A DNA stretch of 64,000 nt from Pseudomonas tritici (GCF_014268275.3 NZ_CP077084.1:5514501-5578500); one strand, 5' to 3'; positions 10,214 to 18,799 are shown, numbered from the stretch's first letter. Made by a program: numbers and translations. The notes: generated from the letters alone by a model not told the origin.

Positions 10214-13024
10214 ATGAGCCTGCCTGCTGCTTTTCTGAGCGACGTCGCACAACTGATCCCGAAAGATCGGCGTTTCGACGATCCACTTTCCACCCTTGCT
10301 TTCGGCACCGACGCGAGTTTTTACCGACTGATCCCACAGCTGGTGATCCGCGTGGAGTCGGAAGACGAGGTGGTGGCGCTGTTGCAATTCGCCCAACGCG
10401 ACCGTGTGGCCGTCACCTTCCGCGCAGCCGGCACCAGCCTTTCGGGCCAAGCCATCAGCGACTCAGTGCTGATCGTGCTGGGGGACAATTGGAACGGCCG
10501 CGAAGTTCGTGGGCAGGGCACGCAAATTCGCCTGCAACCTGGCGTGATCGGCGCCCAGGCCAATGCGTGGCTGGCGCCTTTTGGGCGCAAGATCGGGCCG
10601 GATCCGGCGTCAATCAATGCCTGCAAGATCGGCGGCATCGTCGCCAACAACGCCAGCGGTATGTGCTGCGGCACGGCGCAGAACACCTATCACACCCTGG
10701 CAGGCATCCGCTTGGTACTGGCTGACGGCAGCCGACTAGACACCGAAGACGCGGCCAGCGTGGCGGCGTTTCGCGAACAACACGGCACGCTGCTGGAGCG
10801 CCTGGCGGCATTGGGTCACGAGACGCGGGCAAACGCTGAATTGGCGGCAAAAATCCGCCACAAATACCGTCTGAAAAATACCACCGGGCTGTCACTTAAT
10901 GCCCTGGTTGATTTCGATGAGCCGTTGGATATCCTCAGCCATCTGCTCGTGGGCTCCGAGGGTACGCTTGGATTTATCAGTGCGGTCACCTATGACACGG
11001 TGGTTGATCATCCGAACAAAGCCTCGGCATTGATTGTGTTTCCGGATGTCGAGACCTGCTGCAACGCGGTGACCGCCCTCAAGACCCAACCGGTCTCGGC
11101 CGTCGAGCTGTTGGATCGACGCAGCATGCGCTCGGTACAAGACAAGCCGGGCATGCCCGCCTTCGTACAACATCTATCGGAAAATGCCTGCGCACTGTTG
11201 ATCGAATCTCGCGCAGCGTCGCCGTCTTTGTTGCATGAGCAATTGGCGCTGATCATGGCCTCACTGGCCGATTTCCCTGTGGAGAAACAGGTCGATTTCA
11301 CCGAAGACCCGGTAGAAAATGCGCGCCTGTGGGCCATTCGCAAAGACACCTTTCCCGCTGTCGGCGCCGTACGCAAAACCGGCACCACGGTGATCATCGA
11401 AGACGTCACCTTTCCGGTCGAGCAACTGGCAATCGGCGTCAACCGCTTGATCGAACTGTTCGACAAACATCACTACGACGAAGCGATACTTTTCGGACAC
11501 GCACTGGAAGGCAATCTGCACTTCGTGTTCACTCAAGGCTTCAACAGCGCGGAAGAAATCACACGCTACCAAGCGTTCATGGACGACGTGGCGCAACTGG
11601 TAGCGGTGGAGTTTGGTGGTTCGTTGAAAGCTGAACACGGTACCGGCCGCAACATGGCGCCGTTCGTTGAGTTGGAGTGGGGCAGCGACGCCTATCAATT
11701 GATGTGGCAACTCAAGCGGCTACTCGACCCCAACGGCATCCTCAATCCGGACGTGGTGCTCAGCGAAGACCCGCAAATCCACCTCAAACACCTCAAGCCG
11801 CTACCCGCCGCCGACGAGCTTGTGGATAAGTGCATCGAATGCGGCTTCTGCGAGCCGGTGTGCCCGTCGAAAGGCCTGACCTTGAGTCCACGCCAACGCA
11901 TCGTGATCTGGCGCGATATCCAGGCGAAGAAACGAGCTGGCGTTGACACCACCGAGCTGGAAGCCGCCTACCACTATCAAGGCATCGACACGTGCGCCGC
12001 CACCGGCCTTTGCGCTCAACGGTGCCCCGTGGGAATCAATACCGGCGACTTGGTGAAAAAACTGCGCAGCCATGACGCCGACCGTACGAAAACGGCCGAA
12101 TGGCTCGCCACTCATTTCGCCACTGCACTACAAGGCGCGCGCTTTACCCTGCATGTGGCCAATGGCGCGCGCATGCTGCTGGGCGCACCTCGCCTGACGA
12201 AGCTGTCGGCCAGCGTGACCAAGCTGTCCAAGGGACAGATTCCGCAGTGGACAAACGCCATGCCGCAGCCGGAGAAAGCCATCCGCTTCAGCCCGGCGGT
12301 CACTGACGAGCGGCCACGGGTGGTCTACTTGGCCGCCTGCGTCTCACGCGCCATGGGCCCGGCGGCGGGAGATAAAGAACAGATGTCGTTGTACGACAAA
12401 ACCCGCAGCCTCTTGGAAAAGGCCGGTTACCAAGTCGTCTTCCCCGACAATCAGGACAACCTGTGCTGCGGCCAGCCCTTTGCCTCCAAAGGCTACGTTG
12501 AACAGGCCGAACACAAGCGCCAGGAATTGATCGGCGCCCTGCTCCACGCCAGCCGCGGCGGGCTCGACCCGATTTACTGCGACACCAGTCCGTGCACCTT
12601 GCGCCTGGTGCAGGATCTGGCTGAAACACGGCTGGATCTTTACGATCCTGTGCGTTTTATCCGCACTCACTTGATGGATCGCCTCGATTTCACACCACAG
12701 GCAGCCCCCATCGCCGTGCACGTCACCTGCAGCACCCAGCATCTGGGCGAGAGCCAGGCGCTGATCGACCTGGCCCGGCGTTGCTCCAACACCGTGGTCA
12801 TCCCGGAAGGCATTCATTGCTGCGGGTTTGCTGGCGATAAGGGTTTCACCACGCCGGAACTCAACGCCCACTCACTGCGCACCCTCAAGGACGCGGTGCA
12901 ATATTGCAGCGAAGGCATTTCCACCAGCCGCACCTGCGAGATCGGCCTAAGCCAGCATGGCGGCATTGATTATCACGGGCTGGTCTACCTGGTGGACCGT
13001 GTTACACAGGCCCGCGCCCACTGA
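10214..13024 (+). CDS. dld: FAD/Fe-S D-lactate dehydrogenase
   Basis: This 936-residue fused enzyme has an N-terminal FAD-binding PCMH domain (about 40-270, FRAAGTSLSGQAISD) and an FAD-linked oxidase C-terminal domain (about 275-530, with SLKAEHGTGRNMAPF). Two 4Fe-4S cysteine clusters follow (CIECGFCEPVCP near 539, CAATGLCAQRCP near 594). Two CCG domains are at the end (CCGQPF near 750, CCGFAGDKG near 869). It oxidises D-lactate to pyruvate and passes electrons to the respiratory chain. It lies 70 bp after lldP with GGAGG before its ATG. Confidence 0.93.
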   Translation: MSLPAAFLSDVAQLIPKDRRFDDPLSTLAFGTDASFYRLIPQLVIRVESEDEVVALLQFAQRDRVAVTFRAAGTSLSGQAISDSVLIVLGDNWNGREVRGQGTQIRLQPGVIGAQANAWLAPFGRKIGPDPASINACKIGGIVANNASGMCCGTAQNTYHTLAGIRLVLADGSRLDTEDAASVAAFREQHGTLLERLAALGHETRANAELAAKIRHKYRLKNTTGLSLNALVDFDEPLDILSHLLVGSEGTLGFISAVTYDTVVDHPNKASALIVFPDVETCCNAVTALKTQPVSAVELLDRRSMRSVQDKPGMPAFVQHLSENACALLIESRAASPSLLHEQLALIMASLADFPVEKQVDFTEDPVENARLWAIRKDTFPAVGAVRKTGTTVIIEDVTFPVEQLAIGVNRLIELFDKHHYDEAILFGHALEGNLHFVFTQGFNSAEEITRYQAFMDDVAQLVAVEFGGSLKAEHGTGRNMAPFVELEWGSDAYQLMWQLKRLLDPNGILNPDVVLSEDPQIHLKHLKPLPAADELVDKCIECGFCEPVCPSKGLTLSPRQRIVIWRDIQAKKRAGVDTTELEAAYHYQGIDTCAATGLCAQRCPVGINTGDLVKKLRSHDADRTKTAEWLATHFATALQGARFTLHVANGARMLLGAPRLTKLSASVTKLSKGQIPQWTNAMPQPEKAIRFSPAVTDERPRVVYLAACVSRAMGPAAGDKEQMSLYDKTRSLLEKAGYQVVFPDNQDNLCCGQPFASKGYVEQAEHKRQELIGALLHASRGGLDPIYCDTSPCTLRLVQDLAETRLDLYDPVRFIRTHLMDRLDFTPQAAPIAVHVTCSTQHLGESQALIDLARRCSNTVVIPEGIHCCGFAGDKGFTTPELNAHSLRTLKDAVQYCSEGISTSRTCEIGLSQHGGIDYHGLVYLVDRVTQARAH

Positions 13025-13174
13025 TCATGCAAAAATGAGCCTGCAAAAAAACAGAACCCTGGCGCGCCAGCGTAGTCATCTGCATAGGCCTCGACAAACG
13101 AGGCTCATCACTGATGTCGCTGGCAGCCGTTCAACGCCAGCAGCGTCGAGCCCTTTTGCGCAAGGAGATACCCT

Positions 13175-13453
13175 ATGAAGCGTTCCGCTCTTGCTGGCTT
13201 GTTCATTACCGCTGCGATGCTGGCGTCCCCTGCTTTCGCGGCAGGTGATAAAGACCTGTGCCAGATCAACCTGGACAAAATCAACAACGGTAAAGCGCTG
13301 CTCGCCGCCGACACCAGTGGCAAAAGCGGCGAAATAGACACTGCCGTGTCCTCGGCCAAAGCCGCCCACGCCGCAGGTGATGACAAGAAGTGCATCGAAA
13401 TCACCTCCAAGGCCCTGCAAGACCTGCAGAACAGCGAGAAAGGCGGCCAATAG
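13175..13453 (+). CDS. Small periplasmic protein, unknown function
   Basis: 92 residues with a clear signal peptide (MKRSALAGLFITAAMLASPAFA) and an alanine/lysine-rich helical mature part with two cysteines (DLCQINL, KKCIEIT) that could form a disulfide. AAGGAG precedes the ATG. It is similar in style to small periplasmic proteins widespread in Pseudomonas; no function can be given. It is followed by a hairpin, then ssrA. Confidence 0.8.
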   Translation: MKRSALAGLFITAAMLASPAFAAGDKDLCQINLDKINNGKALLAADTSGKSGEIDTAVSSAKAAHAAGDDKKCIEITSKALQDLQNSEKGGQ

Positions 13454-13470
13454 TCGCCTCAGTCGCGCAC

Positions 13471-13490
13471 GGCCAACCTTCGGGTTGGCC
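13471..13490 (+). terminator. UUCG-capped hairpin before ssrA
   Basis: GGCCAACC-TTCG-GGTTGGCC is a perfect 8-bp stem with a UUCG tetraloop 17 bp after the preceding gene. It is followed only by TTCC, so termination may be partial. Confidence 0.65.
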
Positions 13491-13557
13491 TTCCGTGACG
13501 GTTTGGCGTACACTGCACAGGCTTGTCACTCACTAAGAAACAACGAGTTACAAGCAC

Positions 13558-13954
13558 GGGGCCGTTTAGGATTCGACGCCGGTCGCGAAACTTTAGGTGC
13601 ATGCCGAGTTGGTAACAGAACTCGTAAATCCACTGTTGCAACTTCTTATAGTTGCCAATGACGAAAACTACGGCCAGGAATTCGCTCTCGCTGCGTAAGC
13701 AGCCTTAGCCCTGAGCTTCTGGTACCTTCGGGTCCAGCAATCACCAGGGGATGTCTGTAAACCCAAAGTGATTGTCATATAGAACAGAATCGCCGTGCAG
13801 TACGTTGTGGACGAAGCGGCTAAAACTTACACAACTCGCCCAAAGCACCCTGCCCTTCGGGTCGCTGAGGGTTAACTTAATAGAAACGGCTACGCATGTA
13901 GTACCGACAGCGGAGTACTGGCGGACGGGGGTTCAAATCCCCCCGGCTCCACCA
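13558..13954 (+). ncRNA. ssrA: Transfer-messenger RNA (tmRNA)
   Basis: A 397-nt tmRNA. The 5' end GGGGCCGTTTAGGATTCGAC pairs with the 3' CGGCTCC before ACCA to make the acceptor stem, and the T-arm GGGGGTTCAAATCCCCC is present. The tag frame at 13654-13698 encodes ANDENYGQEFALAA followed by TAA. It rescues stalled ribosomes with SmpB and tags the product for proteolysis. The 3' end is the phage attachment site, and the copy here is restored by phage DNA, so it should still be functional. Confidence 0.97.
13929..13947. repeat. attL core (ssrA T-arm)
   Basis: GGGTTCAAATCCCCCCGGC occurs here, inside the tmRNA 3' end, and again at 55447-55465. The two copies bound the phage genes, with the integrase gene near the right copy. 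The next bases differ by one deletion (TCCACCA here, CCACCA at attR). Confidence 0.88.
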
Positions 13955-13971
13955 AATAAGCTATAAAAATC

Positions 13972-14004
13972 AGGCACTTAGCGTTTATCGCAAGTGCCTT
14001 TTTT
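13972..14004 (+). terminator. Phage-supplied terminator for ssrA
   Basis: AGGCACTT and AAGTGCCT form an 8-bp stem followed by TTTTT, 18 bp after the tmRNA 3' end. It lies on the phage side of attL and replaces the host terminator displaced to 55485-55518. The rest of 14005-14398 holds no gene I can support. Confidence 0.85.
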
Positions 14005-14398
14005 GTGTCTAAATGGGTGGTTTTGGCTCGGTTATGCCAGCCTTACGACAGCATGCACGGCCTTGAACAGCTTAAGAGGTTGGCTGTCTCCCCAGTCGCC
14101 ACCTAGAAAATGCATGCAATTTGAAGGGATGCCGAGAATTACGAAAGGCACTGCCGCACCATTTACTGCGACCCTTCATCTGTGCGACTTTTGTGAGAAG
14201 GAACCACCAAGGCACCAGCTGTTCAAAATTCACAGCGGCGTCTTGAGTGCCGTGCTCTAATCGGCTGCTATGCAGTCAGGATGGCACCGGCCCTGCAGCA
14301 GAGAGATAGCTCGGCTTGAAAATGTGACGTGCGACCTTAAATAGCGTCTCAATACCGCCAGACTCCAGCGTAGCGGCCACCATAATTTAGGAAGAATC

Positions 14399-14668
14399 AT
14401 GGCAATTTTCTTGGTCTTACCGACAGACCAGTCCGATCCAATATTGCGGGCGCTCAAAGATAATCAATCCCTTGGAACCGTCGACTTTACGGATCTTCCA
14501 AAAAACGGATTTGTAGTGAATTTCTCTGGCACCACCCAAGAACTGTCTAACCTGCTGGGAATAACCGACGGCTCGTCCGCATCGGGGGTAGTTGTGGCGA
14601 TTAGTTCCTACTATGGGCGAGCACCTACCACGCTCTGGGAATGGATTAAAAGCAGGTGGAACTCATAA
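14399..14668 (+). CDS. Small cargo protein of unknown function (cassette gene 1)
   Basis: 89 residues preceded by TTTAGGAAGAATC as ribosome site. The predicted product is a small soluble alpha/beta protein beginning MAIFLVLPTDQSDPIL and ending in a Trp-rich basic tail (LWEWIKSRWNS). No domain is recognised. Its stop codon TAA abuts the next ATG, so the two genes are translationally coupled. It is the first gene inside attL, a common position for lysogeny-expressed cargo. Confidence 0.65.
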   Translation: MAIFLVLPTDQSDPILRALKDNQSLGTVDFTDLPKNGFVVNFSGTTQELSNLLGITDGSSASGVVVAISSYYGRAPTTLWEWIKSRWNS

Positions 14669-15061
14669 ATGTCCAGCAAAAACCGCAGGTTTGGCGGCCC
14701 TGAGAACACGAACCCTATGGTTCCTGAGACGACACCTACCCCGGGCCCAGCTGAGTGGCAGATGAAGTCACTGAATGATCTTCATGTCGTTGTCGGAAAA
14801 ATAGAGACTTCTCTTGATCACCTCGCGGAAAAGCTGGGAGAGCTCAAGGAAGACAACAAACAAGTCATGGATCGCGTCAATAAGGTTGAGACCAAATTGG
14901 TCGTGGCCAGCGCTGTATTGAGCGTCGTCTTGGGTGTGGCAGCTATCGTAGGCACCATTGCGGCAACTGTTGCAAACAAGGCAATCGACTTCGGTATGGA
15001 AATGGCTAAGGAAAAAATGAAAGCGGAGACTCCGTCGCTCCCTGCAAAGTCTTCCAAGTAA
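14669..15061 (+). CDS. Coiled-coil membrane protein (cassette gene 2)
   Basis: 130 residues: a Pro-rich N-terminus (about 1-30), a heptad-like coiled coil (about 33-75, SLDHLAEKLGELKEDNKQ), one hydrophobic segment (about 76-100, VASAVLSVVLGVAAIVGTIA) and a Lys/Glu-rich C-terminus. The layout recalls XhlA-type proteins, but it is not a confident member. The start directly follows the stop of gene 1, with AGGTGGA upstream. The membrane location would suit an effector or exclusion protein (inference). Confidence 0.65.
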   Translation: MSSKNRRFGGPENTNPMVPETTPTPGPAEWQMKSLNDLHVVVGKIETSLDHLAEKLGELKEDNKQVMDRVNKVETKLVVASAVLSVVLGVAAIVGTIAATVANKAIDFGMEMAKEKMKAETPSLPAKSSK

Positions 15062-15291
15062 CCTAGCTACACGCTGCGGCTGCTTCTCATATCCAACCTG
15101 CTGTCCAGCCTTACCGATAGCGCCGCACCCTTCACATCCGAGACGTCAGTTTTCCGTAGAACAGTGACTGCCCAAGGCGGTGCCTAGGCCTACAGCGCAC
15201 GACATGGCACTTCACCCCGCACAGTACGCACCTCCGGATCCGTGCCCGCGCACCCCGCCGCCGTGTGGCTTTGACCTTTGAAAGGAAAATC

Positions 15292-15669
15292 ATGAAAGCA
15301 TTTTTGCTAATTCCGGCGCTGTTTTCACTTGCGGTATCAGCAGCTGAAATACCTACGCCGCCGGGGCCAAATCCCATGCAGTTTACCGGTCGTTTTTTTA
15401 CGTTTGCAGCAAACGACCCGCTGGGACAGATTAAATCTCCTGCAAAAATTGGATACACCGTATTGGTTCTTGATGAGCAGATCACCGTTAGAACCGATAC
15501 CGGGAATTTGGTCACCGCAGATCGTGTGCAGTTCGCGTTAGATGACGGAGATAGTTTGCCGAATGGAGTCAGGGTGAAGCTCGAGTGTGGCTTCGTTATG
15601 GGGGCAGAGACTCAGCACCACTTCGAGCCACTGTTTTGTGGTCAAAGCAAATGGACTGTCTTGCGATAG
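15292..15669 (+). CDS. Secreted protein, possibly DUF4431-like
   Basis: 125 residues with a signal peptide (MKAFLLIPALFSLAVSA). A beta-rich mature domain ends with GAETQHHFEPLFCGQSKW, recalling the His-rich end of DUF4431 proteins (weak resemblance only). AAAGGAAAATC precedes the chosen ATG; an upstream in-frame start lacks a ribosome site. Two cysteines could form a disulfide. The 230-bp gap upstream shows nothing clear. Likely lysogenic cargo. Confidence 0.65.
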   Translation: MKAFLLIPALFSLAVSAAEIPTPPGPNPMQFTGRFFTFAANDPLGQIKSPAKIGYTVLVLDEQITVRTDTGNLVTADRVQFALDDGDSLPNGVRVKLECGFVMGAETQHHFEPLFCGQSKWTVLR

Positions 15670-15909
15670 AAGCAGCTATCCCGCCCGCCCCCTCATTCAT
15701 ACGCTGACCGAAGTGATCCGCTCTAGGGGGAGCGCTCGGCGAAAACCACGGGCATATCAAGTTCGGCTTCACTATGTTGAAGCCCTCGGACTCAGGCTTA
15801 TGCTCCCCCCGATCGCGCCTGTAGCGCACTGCTGAGTGGGTTTGTTGTTTCTGGTGTTCCCCTGCTCTGCTACCGTGGCGCCCTCTGATCGCAATGGAAG
15901 CAACAAAGA

Positions 15910-16236
15910 ATGGACTCATGGAAGACTCTGGCAGTCGCCCTGCTGGCATCGGTCAGCACACAGGCCGTGTCAGGTGATGGCGCCAACCCTATCGCTGCCG
16001 CGATATTTCTCACAATCTCCGCGCCAACCATTTTAATTGGGGCGACTACATCTCTCACGACCGAGCCGCCAAAGATTTTCAAATCAGCCAAGACTGACGC
16101 CTTGGCGTTCATTGGTTCAGACGGCGAGATTCGCGGCGCCCAGTTTGAGCAAGCCTCAAGGTACTACCGCTCGATCAGCCCACCGCCTCTGATGTCAGAC
16201 CCGCAACTGGCCAGGGCGATCGCAACTTCCCTCTGA
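15910..16236 (+). CDS. DUF2388 family periplasmic protein
   Basis: 108 residues with an N-terminal signal sequence. The C-terminal half has the Pseudomonas DUF2388 pattern: FKSAKTDALAFIGSDGEIRG, then a helical stretch and DPQLARAIA. The family is normally found on pseudomonad chromosomes in small clusters and has no known function. Its presence inside a prophage suggests capture of a host gene. The 240-bp gap before it has no gene I can support. Confidence 0.7.
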   Translation: MDSWKTLAVALLASVSTQAVSGDGANPIAAAIFLTISAPTILIGATTSLTTEPPKIFKSAKTDALAFIGSDGEIRGAQFEQASRYYRSISPPPLMSDPQLARAIATSL

Positions 16237-16367
16237 CAGCCACTTCCCTGCCGTCCACGGCGCAGGCCTTCTTGTATCTGCCTTGCCCTTCAGCAATCTG
16301 GCGATCAGCGGCCGTTACTCCACATTCCCATGCGCTAAAATTGAGCTGAGATATGGAGGGAATACCC

Positions 16368-16586
16368 ATGGAAAAGTCGAAAACCGCAGAAGAGATACGC
16401 GCGCTCCTACTCAGCCAGCGTCCCGACCTTAAAGGTGATCTTGCGAAGATTTCCGACCTAGAGGTGCTGCAGCTCATGGCATGCGCCTACAAAAGCGCGA
16501 TTGATATCAAAGAAGCTGAGCTGGTTGAGATCGATAGGCTACTGGACGAGGCTGCGAGAGCGCTCTTTTCTCCTAAACCTCATTGA
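16368..16586 (+). CDS. Hypothetical helical protein
   Basis: 72 residues, highly charged and probably all-helical (MEKSKTAEEIRALLLSQ...). GGAGG sits 6 bases before the chosen ATG, which supports this start over one 15 bp upstream. No family is recognised. Confidence 0.6.
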   Translation: MEKSKTAEEIRALLLSQRPDLKGDLAKISDLEVLQLMACAYKSAIDIKEAELVEIDRLLDEAARALFSPKPH

Positions 16587-16629
16587 TCTCATCGGACATA
16601 CACAGATGGACGGGGATCTTGTCTCTGCC

Positions 16630-16851
16630 CTACCCCGGTCCGCCCATGCACTCAGCGGTACTGGCAAGTAATGTTCCAGCCTGCTGTACAAGCTGTATCC
16701 ACTCATCGCTGGTGATTAGTTCGGCAAGTTCCATTGCGTCAGCCCGCCTCAGCAAGCCAAAGTACTTAACCTCCGCGTCCATTTGATTTCCAGCCAGGGC
16801 AAACAGATCACGCCAGGCTGTCATGGCCAATCTTCGCTGTGCCTCTCTCAT
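16630..16851 (-). CDS. Hypothetical small protein
   Basis: 73 residues, mostly helical (AWRDLFALAGNQMDAEVKY..., SDEWIQLVQQAGTLL). It is the only leftward gene in this cargo zone. The ribosome site is weak and an internal ATG at 16824 is possible. The amino-acid composition looks coding, but no family is recognised. Confidence 0.5.
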   Translation of the reverse strand: MREAQRRLAMTAWRDLFALAGNQMDAEVKYFGLLRRADAMELAELITSDEWIQLVQQAGTLLASTAECMGGPG

Positions 16852-17010
16852 TGAGGGCCCCTAATGGTGAGATGAGTGAGTATGTATCAGGCTGCCGGGG
16901 GCGTTCGGCATGATCTCGTTATTGCTAACCAATGGTGGCTATAAGCCATTAATGCGAAGTATTGACTCAGTCACGGCAAGGATCTGATCAGTGCCACAAG
17001 TGCTACAGAG

Positions 17011-17039
17011 AGCCCGCCCAGTGCGGGCTTTCTGCTTTT
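17011..17039 (+). terminator. Terminator in the cargo zone
   Basis: GCCCGC-CCAGT-GCGGGC followed by a T-rich stretch. With the second hairpin at 17113-17140 it accounts for much of the gene-free stretch 16852-17183. Confidence 0.65.
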
Positions 17040-17112
17040 GCGACATCCTTTTCACCTGGCATTTACAGAGCAGGGGGTAAGGTCGCCCTACTCCTTTGAA
17101 AAATTCCCATTA

Positions 17113-17140
17113 GGCCCGCATATAAGCGGGCCATTTTTTT
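17113..17140 (+). terminator. Strong terminator before the DNA-binding gene cluster
   Basis: GGCCCGC-ATATAA-GCGGGCC followed by ATTTTTTT is a canonical rho-independent terminator, insulating the genes that follow. Confidence 0.85.
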
Positions 17141-17183
17141 GCCCGCGGCTATGCTTTTCATTCCCTCTACTGGAGACCATGCA

Positions 17184-17402
17184 ATGCCATCCACCGAATA
17201 CTCACTCCCTGACATCTTGGAACGGATCTATGAGAACCAACTTGCCCTAGAGGCAGCCATCATGGAGTTAACTCTATGGGCAGAGGATAGCGAAACCTCA
17301 AACGTAGGTGAGAACGTGCGTGGCGCCCTTGAGGTGATTGGCGAGAACGCTGGGCATATCAAGCAGGGCCTAGCTCGTATTAAACGGTCTGGGCAGGCAT
17401 AA
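17184..17402 (+). CDS. Hypothetical helical protein
   Basis: 72 residues, acidic and helical (LPDILERIYENQLALEAAIM..., GENAGHIKQGLARI). The start is chosen from GGAG 8 bases upstream of the ATG at 17184. Small proteins of this appearance are common in Pseudomonas, but I cannot assign a family or role. Confidence 0.6.
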   Translation: MPSTEYSLPDILERIYENQLALEAAIMELTLWAEDSETSNVGENVRGALEVIGENAGHIKQGLARIKRSGQA

Positions 17403-17433
17403 CCCTTACGTAGATGATCAAAAGAGGATGAAG

Positions 17434-17919
17434 ATGTTCCTAACCAAAGACGAAGTGGTTGACCTAACTGGTTACGAGCGGCCAGCAATTCAAGCGCGTT
17501 GGCTTAGAACTAATTCCATAGCGTTCATTCATGGTGGTGACGGCCACCCCAAAGTGCCAAAGCAATCGCTGCTAGAAAAAATCTATAGCGGGACCTCACT
17601 GGATCAAACTATAGAAACACCGCCCAGTGGCCTAAACGATATAAAAGAAACCTGGGACAAGGTGTCTGAGTCCGTGATGGCCGACATCCTGGGTACAACC
17701 AGGCGTGCCTTACAAGGGAAACGAGCCAGAGGTGTATTGCCGGAAGGCGTATGGTCAAAAGTCGACGGATCAATCCTGTATAGCATAAAAAGATTTGACG
17801 AGTTTTTAGATGCTCATTGGCCACCTGTTGCGGACACGTCAAACCTGAACGCGACCAACCTAAGACGCAAGCGGAACGCAAGGACGACCAATACAAAACC
17901 CATCATGCTGCTCATCTGA
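17434..17919 (+). CDS. DUF4224 plus winged-helix excisionase-like protein
   Basis: 161 residues. Residues 1-50 match the DUF4224 pattern (FLTKDEVVDLTGYERPAIQ, then W-L and GGDG-P-KV) found in short proteins beside phage integrases. The C-terminal half (about 75-135) looks like a MerR/excisionase-type helix-turn-helix (MADILGTTRRALQGKR, then a wing and IKRFDEFL). AGAGG lies 6 bases before the ATG at 17434. No integrase is adjacent. A recombination-directionality or repressor role is inferred. Confidence 0.7.
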   Translation: MFLTKDEVVDLTGYERPAIQARWLRTNSIAFIHGGDGHPKVPKQSLLEKIYSGTSLDQTIETPPSGLNDIKETWDKVSESVMADILGTTRRALQGKRARGVLPEGVWSKVDGSILYSIKRFDEFLDAHWPPVADTSNLNATNLRRKRNARTTNTKPIMLLI

Positions 17920-17986
17920 ACGTCTTCTCAAAAAACTACTGATATCTGGAAAGAAGCTCAGTCGGAAATGATTGACGAGGTAGATT

Positions 17987-18184
17987 ATGTTTTTGAGCAA
18001 AGAGGAAGTGGCAGCACTCACTGGCTATCAAAAGCCGAGCGCTCAAATCAGATGGTTACAGGAGCAACAGTTCGGATTTGTCGTGGGAGGTGACGGCATC
18101 CCAAAAGTACTAAGCCAAGTCGTAATCAGTCGCCTGGGTGGCCAGACGACTCAGAAAAAAAGCCCTGAGCTCCGACTAAAATAA
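17987..18184 (+). CDS. DUF4224 protein
   Basis: 65 residues in the compact DUF4224 form (FLSKEEVAALTGYQKPSAQI, RWLQEQQ, VGGDGIPKV). It resembles the N-terminus of the gene just upstream, so the two may be diverged paralogues, one with an added C-terminal domain. In other phages such genes sit next to an integrase; here none follows. Confidence 0.75.
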   Translation: MFLSKEEVAALTGYQKPSAQIRWLQEQQFGFVVGGDGIPKVLSQVVISRLGGQTTQKKSPELRLK

Positions 18185-18215
18185 TGGCCGACATTAGCCA
18201 GCGGCAGGTGAACTC

Positions 18216-18455
18216 ATGACCAAATTGACTCTCGCAGAATGGGCTGCGGAAAACTATAAAACCCCGCCCAGTCCCAATACCCTACGCAAATGGGCCCGCG
18301 AAGGCCGCATCACACCTAAACCTATCAAGCACGGGCGTAATTACTACGTGGATGCGAACTCTCAGTACCTGGAACCTGAGAAGCTCGCGAGAAGAATTCC
18401 TGGCAGCACTCTCATCGAAAGAGTCGAAGCAGCTCGACGAGTTCGCGGATTATGA
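18216..18455 (+). CDS. Excisionase-like DNA-binding protein
   Basis: 79 residues with the winged-helix pattern of phage excisionases: TLAEWAAENYKTPPS, NTLRKWAREGRI, then the wing NYYVDANSQYL. Basic C-terminus (RRIPGSTLIERVEAARRVRG). Its stop overlaps the start of the next gene (ATGA). It probably bends DNA at att-type sites or acts as a small transcription regulator. Confidence 0.75.
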   Translation: MTKLTLAEWAAENYKTPPSPNTLRKWAREGRITPKPIKHGRNYYVDANSQYLEPEKLARRIPGSTLIERVEAARRVRGL

Positions 18456-18682
18456 AGATCGTGTCCCAAATAACCGTAAAACTGCCGAGGCTCATGGAGG
18501 TCGGTGAGTATCGAAAGCTGCGATATATCGGCAATAAACCAAGCCGGCAGCAGTTGAAGAAATGGATTGAGGAAGGCGAGATCATCGGCGAGATAACAGG
18601 GGGGATGTATTTCGTCGATGTACAAGCCGCGATCCTGGGATCGAATGATCCGCTGCTCGCACAGATGCTAAAAATTGACTGA
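18452..18682 (+). CDS. Second excisionase-like DNA-binding protein
   Basis: 76 residues, overlapping the preceding gene by 4 bp. The pattern is again helix-turn-helix with a wing (PSRQQLKKWIEEGEIIGEI, GGMYFVDVQAAIL). With the upstream gene it makes a coupled pair of small winged-helix proteins, the fourth in this cluster. Confidence 0.7.
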   Translation: MKIVSQITVKLPRLMEVGEYRKLRYIGNKPSRQQLKKWIEEGEIIGEITGGMYFVDVQAAILGSNDPLLAQMLKID

Positions 18683-18692
18683 CTGTCATCCA

Positions 18693-18730
18693 AGCCTCTA
18701 GGGCATATCCAGAGGCTAGCCTTCAATTTT
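18693..18730 (+). terminator. Probable terminator after the excisionase-like pair
   Basis: AGCCTCT and AGAGGCT form a 7-bp stem with an 11-base loop, followed 8 bases later by a short T-run. Moderate quality. Confidence 0.4.
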
Positions 18731-18799
18731 CGAGCGCATGCCACCAGTTGGACTAAAGTCACCCCTGCAGTCCAACTGAGTCGTAATCAGGAGATAGTC

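Noticed and set aside
13994..14260. An 88-codon frame just after attL
   Set aside because: It begins inside the ssrA terminator, has no ribosome site and poor composition.
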